Positions 37,007 to 49,302 are shown, counted from the stretch's first letter. The stretch: DNA of 64,000 nucleotides from Dysidea avara (GCF_963678975.1 NC_089285.1:5070694-5134693); one strand, 5' to 3'. The notes: generated by a model from the letters alone, not told the origin. Made by a program: numbers and translations.

Positions 37007-37102
37007 CAGTGAAACCTCATTAACAGACACCAACTTAAATATAATCATTGACATTGAAGGATGGTCTTATTTGAGAGGTCACTGCTAAATGAGGTTTTGC
37101 TG
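37007..37102. mobile_element. 96-bp TA-flanked MITE between convergent genes
   Basis: CAGTGAAACCTCATTAACAG at the left, AAATGAGGTTTTGCTG at the right, TA on both sides. It fills much of the 210-bp gap between the NLE1 and MRPL18 stop codons, so it lies in one or both 3' UTRs. Confidence 0.88.
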
Positions 37103-37179
37103 TACCAGTAAATAAAGTGTTTGTAATTTCATATGATATAAATACTTATGATAACATGTATTATAAAATCTTGATGTAT

Positions 37180-37260
37180 TTACAACATTTCTTTTTCACT
37201 AAACTTTGGTTCATTCAATAGCAGTCCCTCACTTCTCACACCACTGATGAACGACACTAC
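37180..37260 (-). CDS. MRPL18: MRPL18 exon 3 (C-terminus)
   Basis: Acceptor CTCACTAG, 81 nt, codes VVSFISGVRSEGLLLNEP then KFSEKEML and stop TAA at 37,182-37,180. Corresponds to the C-terminal helix and tail of uL18m. Confidence 0.82.
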   Translation of the reverse strand, partial: VVSFISGVRSEGLLLNEPKFSEKEML

Positions 37261-37644
37261 CTAGTGAGATACAACACAACTGTAGTATCGTATTAGACAC
37301 CCCCCCACCCGTATGCACTAGGGTTGGAACAATAGCTTTGGAAACTTAGAAAGTGCCTCCAAAGCTTAGTAACCATGGATACTGGTATCTAGTCAGTCAA
37401 AATGCCATGGGCCTGTAAGCATACAACTATCATTGACAAATTTTGGTATGTTTGCAATCTACTAGATCCTGTACTACAGCTGCAACAAAGAGTGACACCA
37501 TATGGGTGTACACCAATTATGATCATTAATTACTAACATGACATAATCAACAGATTTGGTAGCTCTCTAGAAAGAAGCTTAGGAGGTTAAAATTTGACCT
37601 TCGTTCCAGCCCTAGTATGTACACCAACACACACACACATGTAC

Positions 37645-37876
37645 CTTAGGGTTATTCTTGATGGTCCAGTCTTCTTCCCACAACACTCGATACAATCCAG
37701 TCTCAAAACATCGATGAGCTAGTACCCTACCAATATTGTGACTGGCTGACACATCAGTTGTCTTGTACAAGTGTCTTGCTATACAGAACTCTCTGGTTGA
37801 TGCCTCCACCACTGTAGTACCATTATTATGACTGACTGACCCTGTGATGTGATAATTGGTGATCTCCAGTTGTAGT
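37645..37876 (-). CDS. MRPL18: MRPL18 exon 2
   Basis: 232 nt, acceptor CCCTTACAG and donor AAG|GTACAT. Open throughout; codes the central uL18 fold including EASTREF, SHNIGRVLAHRC and the WEEDWTIKNNPK end. The best preserved part of the gene. Confidence 0.9.
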
Positions 37877-38795
37877 CTGTAAGGGATGTGTGGATAATTT
37901 GAAATAAATGAAACATGTACTTGTAGCAGACAACAGTGAACGGGAATAATGCCGTAGCTAGTCTTGAATTTTACAGATATGTAGTTAAAATATGAACTAC
38001 CACAACTCTTACTGGAACTCTACAATGAATTGTACTAATGTCATGTCTAATGTTTTTAATGTTTATTGGCATCACTTCATGGGCTGTGCTTTGTCAGTTT
38101 TGATCATGTGTTGCCATACACATCATATAATATGCAACCCACTGAGCAAAAGTCTTAACTTATTTGCATAATTCTGTTTTTTTGAAATAAATGCCCTTGA
38201 CATACATTGGGTAAAAACTGCACACTGCATAAAATTTAATTTCATGCATGTTTTAATCAATTCAGTAAACAGTGAAGGAAGACTCAAATGTACCAATGGA
38301 TTCACTTCTTCATGGAGAGTAGGAATATCTTTGTTTTGTTTTACCATGAAGCAAACATGAGTTACGTGTATTCAGTAAAACATTATCATTGCCATCTGTA
38401 AGCAATAGCCTTCTTGCTTAATAGCATGACTGTATTTAGGCCAAAACTATATCTTGATGAATGTCCCAGTTCATGTGAATAGAATGACACAAGTCCCAAT
38501 TCTGTAGTCCATTGCACTTGAGGATTACGATCACTTAAACGAATGTCTGTAATATTTTTTTCGCTGTATAAATGAATTGCTTTGTTCTTGTTGTCTATCG
38601 CTATAACTCTGAAAGTACTAACCAGATAGGGCTGGAACTTAACAGCCCATTGGTTTTGCCCTGTAGACAACAAAAAAAAAGTCACAAAGTAGAGTTTGAG
38701 GAAAATGCAAACAAGTCTGGTTTCACTCAGCAGGTTACATATGAAACCAAATACTTTGTCTACCAGATAATGTGACTGACCTTGAATTCTATCAC
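37877..38795. other. MRPL18 intron sequence, unassigned
   Basis: No gene. 38,570-38,690 (CTATCGCTATAACTCTGAAA) is faintly like the interior of the GTGACC MITEs (GCTACTTTGTAGGACTGTAA), suggesting an old relative. Confidence 0.35.
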
Positions 38796-39510
38796 AATTG
38801 TTCAGTGATGCCGCTGAATGTCCAATGGAACTTTTACCTATCCCAATGTACCATTTGGTACAGGTGGGACGTCGTGGGATAGTCCCATTGTACTACCAGG
38901 AGGGATTCAATCCCAAGTGTCCATCCCGTACCATTGTACCATTTGGTACAGGTGGGACATCCTGGGATAATCCCATTGTTTTACCATCAACCTGAAGTAT
39001 TCATCCTGTACCATTGTACCATTTGGTACAGGTGGGACATCCCAGGATAATCCCAATGTACCAACAAGAGGGACACATTCCCAAGTGTCCATTCCATACC
39101 ATTGCACCATTTTGTACAGGTGGGACATCCTGCAGCTCGGACAATCCCATTGTACCAATTGGTATAGGTGGGACATCCCAGGATAATCCCATTGTACTAC
39201 CAAAAGGGCTTTAATCCCAAGTGTCCATCCCGTACCATTGTACCGTTTGGTACAGGTGGGACATCCCTGGATAATCCCGTTGTACCAACAAGTGGGATTT
39301 AATCCCAAGTGTCCATCCTGTACCATTGTACCGTTTGGTACAGGTGGGACATCCCAGGATAATCCCATTGTACCAACTAGAGGGGTTCAATCCCAAGTGT
39401 CCATCCCGTACCATTGTACCATTTGGTACAGGTGGGACATCCCTGGATAATCCCATTGTAACATCAACCTGAAGTATTCATCCTGTACCATTGTACCTTT
39501 GATACAGGGT
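38796..39510. repeat. About 90-bp tandem array with GTACCATTTGGTAC palindromes
   Basis: Units recur every 90 bp where most regular (TGTCCATCC at 39,221, 39,311 and 39,401) and contain ACCATTTGGTACAGGTGGGA, CATCCCAGGATAATCCCA and AATCCCAAGTGTCCATCC. About seven units, some truncated. The flank CGCTGAATGTCCAATGGAAC also borders the related array at 47,335-47,665 in opposite orientation. Confidence 0.92.
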
Positions 39511-39525
39511 ATAGGTCAGATATAT

Positions 39526-39736
39526 GTGACCGGATTTGCAAAAAGGGTTCTTCCACACACATACAATTTACCAACTTAGACAATTCATAGCTTAAGGTTG
39601 GTAAGAGCTATTGAGGTCAGTACAGCGAGTACCAACATAGGTTAATGGATGCAGGTCTTTGTGATTTGAACATTACGTTATGGTCTTCTATAGAAATGGA
39701 TGTGTGTGGAAGACCCCTATTCGCAAATCTGGTCAC
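39526..39736. mobile_element. Short GTGACC-ended MITE, 4-bp TSD
   Basis: Ends GTGACCGGATTTGCAAAAAG and TTCGCAAATCTGGTCAC with about 38-bp TIRs that include TCTTCCACACACAT, flanked by ATAT on both sides. Different interior from the 645-bp subfamily. Confidence 0.92.
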
Positions 39737-40329
39737 ATATAATCCTACAGTATCACAGCACTAAGAGAGGTTCTGTCAGCCCTGCTTTTACCATTGAAAT
39801 AATCTACCACTTCGTGTCACGTAATTTTAACTGCTCACATATTTTAATCAAAATGTGCACAGTATAAAACAATCCTGTCATTCTACACATGTATTAAGCC
39901 AATAACATGTCAGTGTGTAACTTGAGACCTACACTGTGATATAATTGCATGTATTCAAGTAACCATTCTTAGCAGAAGGGTTTAAATGTTTAACATGAAA
40001 CTTTCCTAGGGCTCTTTCTTCTTGGTGTGCTTTGACACTCACTATTATTATCATCATCATCAGCATTCAAGCATAAGGAAAAAAATGGAATTTTAAGTTT
40101 GATTAGAATAAAAAGTAAGGAAACAAGGGAGGTCATCTACACCTGCAGATATACAGTGTACTAGTGGATATTTAATCCCTAATTCAGCTATGACAATGTC
40201 CACTAGTATATCTGCCTGGTATAGGGCAAAAGGAAGAATGGTAACTGACATATCATACAATTAAGTTTGCATCTGAATGTGCACTCCAACCATATTATTA
40301 CTAAAGAACTAAGTGCTATTACATTTCAT

Positions 40330-40810
40330 TTTCAGCTGTGTTCAACCCATTAGGCAGTGTTACATATGAAGATGACTACAAGAAGCACTTCTTTATAAAT
40401 ACTATAAAAAAGTGGGACGATATTCGTCACATTTAAGTACAATAGTCTGCAGAGAGGAAGCCATATGCATTACTTCAAATCAATACCTTACACTGGTAGT
40501 GAAAACAAATGGACACAATTAGGAGGACAAAGGTTGGTCCATAATGCATGCGTTGTGTAAAAGGGACCAGTCCAGCTGAAGCAACATCTCTAACAGCAAA
40601 AAAAATCAAGCCCGTAGCCCTCAAGGTTGTTGAGTTATGCTTGTCTGAAACAAGCACAACTCGAATTAGGCAGTTAGTCAGTCATTAGATAATTTTGCTA
40701 AATTTAAAATCTGAAGCATTTTCAGCCATTCTGAAGCTTGAGCCTCACCAGTACTGCCAAGACATCATGAAGGCATTGTACAGCTGGTTTTAGGGTGATA
40801 TTTTTTTTTG
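40330..40810 (+). repeat. R1 repeat fragment
   Basis: CAAGCCCGTAGCCCTCAAGG, GTTGTTGAGTTATGCTTGTC and the preceding GGACCAGTCCAGCTGAAGCA match R1 at 46,290-46,360 and, reversed, 27,890-27,960. Confidence 0.7.
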
Positions 40811-43150
40811 GCTAGAAAAGCCCAAACCCTCATGATCCCTAATATACAGCTACTATCATACTGTATGATATGTTTCAGACAAATTTCCATGAAACTTTGC
40901 CTATCATATGCACTGGTGATGTGTGCAGCAATCTATTAGATAACACAGTGAAACTAAATGTTTATAATATTAACTCTAGGTTAACCTACGTACTGCAAGT
41001 ACAAAAGGTCTGAAGCTTGTTGGTGTTGCATGATCACAGGCAGAAGATGACATGAAAAGCTCCACAGCAAGATAACAGTAAAAAAACTTGTACCAAAAGA
41101 AAGCACAAAAGTGTATCATAATCATAACGTGTGTGGCATAACCTTAGATTCAACTGTACATACCAATGTATAGTCAACAAAAGTGTTTATAAAGGTATAG
41201 GAAAGTTGAATAGCATATTATGTTTACTTGCAGTCATTATGTAGTTTACACCAAAATATTTCGGCTAGCTTTGCTCTTACCTCTGTTATGTACTCTTGAT
41301 TTAATGCATCCTGAAACTCTAACAAACTTTGATAATTCAGACAATTAGTGCACAAAAACTGCTCCAGTGGTTAGTGAAATAGCTGGCTGACCCCATGAAA
41401 TGTAACTAGATGAACTGACAGATGGCTTTACACCCTTTTATAAGCATACTGTTTTTTTTTTCCTTTTCTAGTGCAGAATCTTCATTGTGAATTTGCACAG
41501 GATCGGTACATATTATTAGACGGATGTTGCACAGAAATACTTTACAAAGTTTGCAATGAATTGTTCATGCTCTGCAATTTGGGGGTCCAGTTAACGTGTT
41601 CTTTATTCTCTTGGAATTTACTTATGCTTTGTTTTCAGTTTGTTTTGTAAGAGGCAAAGTATTCATGCTCTATACATATCCCATGTGAAGCTGCTTTTAC
41701 TTTGAGGTTATGATGATGATACAATATGGTAGGTTTATCTCAAATGGAAGTTTGCAACAAGACACCAGCACCATGCACATAGATGTGAGCACATAACTGT
41801 TCATGTAGCAAAGTTGCTAAGTTTAAAGTGTAAGCCTTATAAAGTGTCAGCTATCTAGCAAATAATACAGGCGTTGTAATTTTGAAGAAGTGTATGTATA
41901 TTATAACAGAATATTTATTGATCAAGAATCTGGCACTTCGGTAGCACTGAAATGTAACACAGAGAAAGACAAGCATTGTAAACATCGCTACACTATAAGT
42001 ACAGTTTATGTATACATGGTGTTTGTAATATTTAACTTTGTTTGTAGTTTATGTACATTATGAAGGTGCATTTAGATGCTAGACTATTGGTACGTTTTAA
42101 AGTAGTGAAACATTAATTTTACCATTCTACTTTGTTTTCAGCTTTGTTTCACCTGTTATAAATAACATACAAGAAGTGCCTCTCTCTGCAATAAATCCAG
42201 TCACTGAAAAAATTGCGACTAACAAGCACCCCGACCCCCCGACTATCAATTACTGGGAAATGAACACTCAGTCATTCGGCATTGTTTATTACCCATTATA
42301 CAACGTTACAATCAGGAACAGCATGAGAAGCACCTCCAATCACAATGGAAATTATGGACAATTCTAGTGACAGCCAGCTGCAGTAAAGCCACACATGTTG
42401 CTGCAAATCATCATTTGTGTAGTGGGAGAAAGAAATAGGCCACAAAAGTAGGACACAGGGATGTACGTCCATGTGGTGCATGAACTCTAGCTGCTATAGT
42501 TGGTGAAAAAGCATGTCATGGACCAAAGCAATGTCAAACAGTAAAGAAATCATGGCTGTAGTGTGGTCGTATTATGCTTGGCTTAAGGAATCAGTTAGTT
42601 AGTTAGTTAGCTAGTAACTATATAACTTGTTGGAAGGGTTTAGTGCCACAAGCATCAGTGTAGGCTAGGTTTAATGCACAGGCACTACACCTTTCCTACA
42701 CTAATTCAGGAAATATTTAGTGTTTGTGGCACTAAACCTTCTTAGGCAAAATTTTCATTTAGAAATATTTATCCTAAAGCCTTTACCAAGGTGCATGCAT
42801 GTTTGTAGGGATAGCTGCTGGTGCCTGGCCATGTGGAACAATAACAATGCTAGGAGAGCTTTTTGGAGCAGAGTCAAAGACCCAGATATATGGATTTGTA
42901 CACACATTTCTTCAAGAGAATGAAAGAGAAACTAGCAGCATAGGTAAATAAATTTTAACTGCATTGATCATTTCTATGCATACAGTTGATCACTAGACTA
43001 ATTTCATAAAATTTGAGTATACCCAGAATAAAGGTGATATACAAGAACAACTTAAGTGGTCTACAAGTATTTGGCCACTATACAAAATGCATGCATAATG
43101 CATGTATTTTGTAGTGGCCAATGTCTCTACTGCACCCTAGTCTAAGTATG
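40811..43150. other. Gene-free intron sequence of MRPL18
   Basis: No gene supported. A small snap-back lies at 42,637-42,742 (GGGTTTAGTGCCACAAGC against GTTTGTGGCACTAAACC), and a (TTAG)n patch at 42,595-42,610. Confidence 0.4.
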
Positions 43151-43161
43151 GTATGGATTAG

Positions 43162-43619
43162 TAGTGATGCACCGATATGGATACTAGGTATCAGCCCTAT
43201 TTTGGCATTATCAGACTTGTATCGGCTATAATGCCTGATACTAACCGATACTTTGTATGATGTCATTTAAATGCTTTTCAAGATGGTAGCGTCCATAGCA
43301 CATTGAAAGCAGTTGAGCAAGAGCTGATATAAGCGATGATTTCCTTGAAAGAAGCCAGCTACTGCCATTATTAGTACAATGGAAAGGGCAGTAAGCCACT
43401 AAATAAGATTCAGTGATGTCAGAGACAATCGTTACACTAGTGATTGATGGCCACAAAACCAGCAAACTCAGCTGGTTTATGTAGTAAGCTGGTTTTACTT
43501 AGGTATTTCTTGTGATTATAAAGTATGTCTGGCAAAGTATCGGTATTGGATTGGTATCGGCCATTCCACCTAAAATGTACGTGGTATCAGATCGGTAGTG
43601 AAAAAGTGGTATTCGGTGC
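43162..43619. mobile_element. hAT-type MITE (GATGCACCGATA ends)
   Basis: Left TAGTGATGCACCGATATGG, right GTGGTATTCGGTGC, flanked by GGATTAG on both sides (43,155-43,161 and 43,620-43,626). Subterminal ATCGGTATTGG words. The terminus type is widespread in animal hAT elements. Confidence 0.82.
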
Positions 43620-43703
43620 GGATTAGGATATGTTTTCTGCTCCTATATAAAGTGATCGTTGCTTCTTAAGTTCATTAATAAGTTTTTTTAGAGAATTCTT
43701 ATT

Positions 43704-43988
43704 ATGTATATATTCTTTAATCGCATAAATTTGTTGCTCTCATACTTGTTAGAGATTGTGATCTATGATGATGGATGCCACCGGAAAAGATTTGCTACAA
43801 GCAATAAAAGAAATGAACTAACACCACCAGCAGGACGTCTAGCATCTCTAAACTTTGTGGTGGATAGATTCCACTTTTCAGGACACACAGATCCTTGGTG
43901 TAAGCAGAACTGTAATCCAGATTTGTTTGAGGCTTTAGAAAAGGTATACATCAAGTATGTAGTGACATGCCATGGTAGTTTATTATAG
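43704..43988 (+). pseudogene. KDZ (Kyakuja-Dileera-Zisupton)-like transposase fragment
   Basis: Codes EIVIYDDGCHRKRF, then LNFVVDRFHFSGHTDPWC and KQNCNPDLFEALEKVY. The YDxxC-(K/R) motif followed by VDRFH-GH-xxWC-xxNCNP is the core signature of KDZ-type transposases. The following NT-CEQ block was not found; the frame ends after a donor-like AAG|GTATAC at about 43,940. Only this segment of the element is recognisable. Confidence 0.6.
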
Positions 43989-44339
43989 CACACATATACA
44001 ATGTAGTATATCTACCATATATATATGCAAAACAGTACAACTGGTAAATTGTATAGGAGGCATCATTTGTAAGAGCATACATAATGTAGTTTACAAAATA
44101 GGTTAGTTACAGTCATGAGTTATACAGTACAACATTATTGTGTTAACAATTATGGTAACATCTCAGATGTATTGTAGTGTGATAGTACTGTACATACATA
44201 TTAGGGATCATGGAGGTTTATACACATTCTCATAAAAACAAACAAACCATACCTACACGACACCTTGGTAGTATTGTTGAGGTACGTATATCCAAGCACA
44301 AAAGTGCCTTTGAAATGCTTCTAATAGATTGCTATGAAA

Positions 44340-45474
44340 GTTCAAAATAAAACATTTATTTAGTGGGATAAAATTAATTCAATTTTCTGACAGACTGGCT
44401 AACTGACTAACAGACCAACTTTGCAATGGTTCAGAAAAGTGTAACTTGATAATGACTTGTATGGGCTTGGTTTTTTCGCTGCTAGATATCACTTCAGCCC
44501 CACAGGTACATACTCTTTGGTATACAGCAGTACATACAATACATGTATATTTCAAAGAAACTGGATTGATTGCAGAAATGTTTCTCATGCATGATCTCTA
44601 ATCCATCTTAAAATTCATAACTTGAGTAGTCCATGATATTAAATCACAGCAAAACAATAAGAAGTGTTATATCCCTACTGTGCTCAAGATACATAACGGA
44701 AATGCACAGTAGGGATATAACACTTCTTATTGTTTTACTGTGATTTAATATCATGGACTACTCCAACTTGTTTCAGTACTTTTTATTGATGTGCTATGGT
44801 CCCTACTCTAGTTGAAAATTCCAAATTTTTTGGTGTACTTGTTTGTTAACTTTTTTGTAAATAATTTTATTATGACTGCTGAACCCATGCATACCATATC
44901 TGAAATGGTGCTGCGTGCCCCAGCTATATCAATTATCGTCTGAAAAGTGAAGTATCCATTATGCTTGGTTGTCAGCTATGTTCAACCTGTTACACAGCAA
45001 TACGAATCAAAAACTTTTCTGGAAGCACCTCTACAATCTACGCATACCAAAGAAATGGTGCCGCGCCCCAATTTTATTAATGATCGTCTGAAAAGTGAAG
45101 TATCCATTATGCTCTGCTGTTGGCTATGTTCAAGCTGTTACACAGCAATACGAATCAAGAACTGTTTGAAAAGCACCTTTTAAATCAAAATAGCCACTAT
45201 GAAAAATATGGACGATTTCTATTTTGAAGGGAAGCCATCACGTGCTTGCGCCAAATCGATACCTTTCCCTGTCAGCAAAGACGAATAGAACACAAAGGAG
45301 GACACTGGTAAGTCCATGAAGAATGCATTGTATGTACTGCGGTATGCCAAAAGGCACCTGTCAGGCTGAAGCGACATCGAACAGTGAAAAAATCAAGCCT
45401 GTAGCCCTAGCTGTTGTTGAGTTAGCTACGTAGCTTGTCTGAAGGCATAAGTCAGTCAGTTACTTACTTACATA
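44340..45474. repeat. R1 repeat copies with nested foldback
   Basis: 44,390-44,540 is R1 in minus orientation and 44,780-45,470 R1 in plus orientation, including the open frame 44,947-45,183 (KSEVSIMLCCWLCSSCYTAI). Between them sits the foldback 44,621-44,770. Confidence 0.75.
44621..44770. repeat. Foldback (palindromic) element
   Basis: Arms CTTGAGTAGTCCATGATATT to CCTACTGTGC are repeated in reverse up to CTACTCCAACTTG; loop of about 20 bp. Same family as 45,475-45,771 and, truncated, 25,350-25,455. Confidence 0.9.
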
Positions 45475-45771
45475 CAAGTATTTCAAAAAATTTTGAATTT
45501 TCAACTAGAGTAGGGACTATAGCACATCGATAAAAAGTACTGAAACAAGCTGGAGTAGTGCACGATATTAATTCACAGTAAAACAATAAGAAGTGTTATA
45601 TCCCTACTGTGCTCCAAGATACCATAATGGAAATGCACAGTAGGAATATAACACTTCTTATTATTTTACTGTGAATTAATATCGTGCACTACTCCAGCTT
45701 GTTTCAGTACTTTTTATCGATGTGCTAAGGTCCCTACTCTAGTTGAAAATTCCAATATTTTTGAAATACTT
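45475..45771. repeat. Foldback (palindromic) element, about 297 bp
   Basis: Left CAAGTATTTCAAAAAATTTT and right AAATATTTTTGAAATACTTG; arms of about 140 bp around a centre near 45,620. Inserted in R1 sequence, which resumes with GTTTGTTAACTTTTATTGTA. Confidence 0.92.
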
Positions 45772-46560
45772 GTTTGTTAACTTTTATTGTAAATAATATT
45801 ATTGTGATTGGCGAACCCACGCATACCGCATTTGAAATGGCACCATGCGCCCCAGCTATATCATCTGAAAAGTGAAGTATCCATTACATTTCGTTGTCAG
45901 CTATGTCCAACCCGTTACACAGTAGTAGGAATCAAGAGCTATCCGAAAAGCATCTCTGGAACCCACGCATACTGAAAGAAAGGGTTGGTGCCGTGTGCCC
46001 CAGTTATATAAATTATCGTCTGAAAAGTGAAGTATCCATTACACTTCGTTGTTGGCTATGTTCAACCCGTTACACAGCAGTACGAATCAAAAACTGTTTT
46101 AAAAACACCTCTGCAATCGAAGTAGCCACTATGAAAAATATGGACGATTTTCATTATGAAGGAAAGCCATCACCTGCTACCACCAAATCGACACTTTTTA
46201 CTGCAGCAAAGATGAACGGGACACAAAGGAGGACACTGGTAAGTCCATGAAGATTGCATTGTATGTACTGCGGTATGCCAAAAGGCACCTCTTGGGCTGA
46301 AGCGACATCGAACAGTGAAAAAATCAAGCCCGTAGCCTTAGCCGTTACCGAGTTACGCTTGTCTGAAGACATCAGGCAGTCAGTCAGTAGAAAATTCTGA
46401 ATAATTAAAAAAAAAATTCCATAGCAACTTGTTGAAAGCGTTTCAGGTTGATCTGAAAGCTTGTTTGGGCTTAGTTTCACTTAACCAATACTGCCTCATC
46501 GTTGTCTGGGAAAATTGAAGCTGTTTTTGGGTGATGTTATTTCGTGAGCCATGCCTACTC
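45772..46560 (+). repeat. R1 repeat copy
   Basis: Two internal units with AAAGTGAAGTATCCATTACA and the 118-codon frame 45,894-46,250 homologous to the minus-strand frame at 27,929-28,375. Ends near the TTATTTCGTGAGCCATGCC block at 46,538. Confidence 0.75.
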
Positions 46561-47334
46561 CTTTGTGGTCCCTACTATACACTACTATCATAGTGTATGA
46601 TTCAATAATGTTAGGGAAATGTAGATTTTATGTTAACACTAGTTTGTGAATATATATCTTCACCTGTATAACATGTGATGATCACATGTCTACTGGATCA
46701 CATGATCTTGTATATACTCACTGTGTGTAAGAATTCACATAGTGTACATACGTATAAGATAAAATGTACGTAGTCTATATATAATATATGATTTTTAAAA
46801 TGTATACATTACTTTAGGTTGACACTGAAATGTGTGCAGTTATTTTCATGGCTTTCAAGGTATTCCACAATAACTCAACATATGTGCAAGGAATGATTTA
46901 TGTTTTACCTTTTGCACCTTTGTGATCTGCATAATAGAAACACATGCTAGCATATACAGTACCATCTTAATTAATGGTAGCTTTTATTTCATACAACTGA
47001 AAAGAGTGTGACTATGTAAATATGCGTGTGATCATTAATTGGTCGTTAGCACTTTAGAGTGTGATATAATCATGATAGTAACAGTATATTATAGTGTTGG
47101 TCTTCCTGTTTGCCAGGACTCAAGTAGCCAACTCCTGAAACTATCACTTCTTATAGTTACTACATGCTTATAAAACTCCTCTATTATTTAAACTCAACAT
47201 TTTAAAAGCAACATTGTTACATGTAATCATGTAATTATGCAAATAATATTTGGCAACAAAGTGATATGGAAATTGAGAAAAGAAAACCATTCAATCTAAA
47301 AAAAGAAGTCCAATCAATAAAATGGCATGGAATG
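46561..47334. other. Gene-free intron sequence
   Basis: AT-rich, no ORF or repeat recognised. Confidence 0.4.
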
Positions 47335-47665
47335 GAATGGAGACTGAGATTATCCCGGGATGTCCCACCTGTATATACCAAATAGTACAATGGTATGGGA
47401 TGGACACTTGGGATTGAACCCCTCTAGTTGGTACAATGGGATTATTCAGGGATGTCCCAAATGGTACAATGGTACGGGATGGACACTTGGGATTGAACCC
47501 CTCTAGTTGGTACAGTGGGATTATTCAGGGATGTCCCAAACGGTACAATGGTACGGGATAGACACTTGGGATTGAGCACCTCTGGTTGGTGCAATAGGAT
47601 TATCCCAGGACACCTCACCTGTACCAATGGTACATTGGGTTCCCATTGGACATTCAACAGCATCG
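47335..47665. repeat. Second, inverted array of the 90-bp repeat
   Basis: GGATGTCCCACCTGTATATACC, GGTATGGGATGGACACTTGG and GGTACAATGGGATTATTCAG are the reverse complement of units at 38,870-39,480. About three units, ended by CCCATTGGACATTCAACAGC. Confidence 0.9.
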
Positions 47666-48160
47666 TTGGACAACCCTCACTATATAGTACGCTCATGTGT
47701 TGAGCTGATTCCACTTAGTAACATAACACAAGATTTTGGAATTTGACTCATTTGTAGTACTACTAAAAACTTTCGTTCAAAATCATTTGTAATTGGATCT
47801 GCAAAAACTTGGCATAATGGTGCAACAGGTAGAACACTTGTGTATTAAAAGTTTATTATCATCTTTTATATTAAACAAAAAAAAACAAAAAAACTTCCAT
47901 CATTAAAAAAACAGAATTAAAAAGAGGGCGTGTCTCATTCGTACCTGATCGAAATATGGAGAGCACTAACCATAAGGATCTGCACGAGAGAAGACTAAAT
48001 ATAATAACTATAGATAGTTACTTTTATACAGATTGGTGGGATTTTACAGCTATATAATTTCAATGCCATCAGTGCCTTAAGTGTTGTGGATCAAAGCATT
48101 TAACACGTTGGGTGAATACAGCCTGTTGCATGATCATGCCTTTTCAGAGTCTATAGCTAT
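47666..48160. other. Gene-free intron sequence
   Basis: 47,795-47,830 (GGATCTGCAAAAACTTGGCA) and 48,090-48,110 resemble the left part of the GTGACC MITE, perhaps an old truncated copy. Nothing else seen. Confidence 0.35.
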
Positions 48161-48229
48161 GAGCCTTATCCGAAATTACGTCACAAATAAAAATGGCGTC
48201 TTTAGTAGGGGGACACGTGAACTGATTCA

Positions 48230-48533
48230 ATGGAAGATTTGAGCGATTTGGAGAATATCTCCGTAATAGTGGAAGATATTAAGAGTCTTTCTACAGGTAA
48301 AACAGCACCATGGTATAGTGAATTAATTTACTCCTACTTTACAGTGCGAGAAGCACGAGGCTGCTCAGCTGATGTTGGCGATTATGACGGTGCCGAAGTC
48401 AATGACGGCGAATTCGGTTACAATGAAGAGGTGAAGCATAGACCGACCACCAAGAATGCACCAAATGATTGTAACAAGCCTCCAAGTCCAAATGGCGATA
48501 ACGTTGGTGAGCGCACTACACTAGTGCCACAAG
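48230..48533 (+). pseudogene. First exon of an unknown acidic transposon protein, left arm
   Basis: ATG at 48,230; codes an acidic leader (MEDLSDLENISVIVEDIKSL) and ELIYSYFTVREARGCSADVG, then a hydrophilic tail to a donor AAG|GTGAGT at 48,533. No downstream SAP exon on this side. Confidence 0.6.
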
Positions 48534-48913
48534 GTGAGTAGTTGAAGTTGGATGTAAAGTTTCTGTTTAGTTTAGCTTGAATGATGTGCGGGTTAAACCA
48601 TTACATCTACTGCTGCTGCCATTAATTTTGCCTTGTATTTTTAGAGGAGATGTAAATGTTGCACAGAACCATTTGGTATACCTCTTTTCGACTGTTTGCC
48701 CCTTTGTCAGGTGCTGGTCCCATCCATTATTGATATAGCATTGCACCCTTGTAAAATAGAAAAAAGAGATATATAATACAATATTTGTAAAGGAAACATT
48801 GGATACTTTAGCCATTACTTGTCTGAAGTATATTTCGTACAAGAACTGGCCTGAGGTTGCATATGCACAGTCTAGACACTGATCCTGGCAATAGCATGTT
48901 ATTTGCTACTGAC

Positions 48914-49302
48914 CTCTCAATAAGATCTGATTTCTTCCCTGAAATTGGAGCACCACAGCAAACCAGCCACCTTTTCAGCTGTACCACAGTCAGTTGGTTC
49001 GGTGACTTTCCATTAAGTGAGGCACCAGGAATATCAGTCTCATTCAACATCAAAATATCGCCATTTGGAGGCTTGTTACAATCATTTGGTGCCTTCTTGG
49101 TGGGCGGTCTATGCTTCACTTCTTCATTGCAACCAAATTCGCCGTCATTGTCTTCGGCACTGTCATAATCGCCAACATCAGCTGAGCAGCCACGTGCCTC
49201 TCGCACTGTAAAGTAGGAGTAAATTAATTCGCTATACCATGGTGCTGTTTTACTTGTAGAAAGACTCTTAATATCTTCCACTACTACGGAGATATTCTCC
49301 AA
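48914..49302 (-). pseudogene. SAP-domain protein exon, right arm
   Basis: Same N-terminal sequence as the left arm, but the initiator is ATA (49,320-49,318) instead of ATG. It continues into SLNGKSPNQLTVVQLKRWLV and GAPISGKKSDLIER, a SAP motif (LxxxxLKxxLxxxGxxxxGKKxDLI) used for DNA binding, ending at a donor-like GAGAG|GTCAGT (48,914). SAP plus such a leader occurs in transposon-borne proteins of invertebrates, often with SWIM or YqaJ-type domains, none of which is present here. Confidence 0.65.

Noticed and set aside
38907..39456. Repetitive ORFs of 66-153 codons in both strands (PVPNGTMVQDGHLG units)
   Set aside because: Produced by the 90-bp tandem array being open in several frames; no start context, and both strands are open equally.
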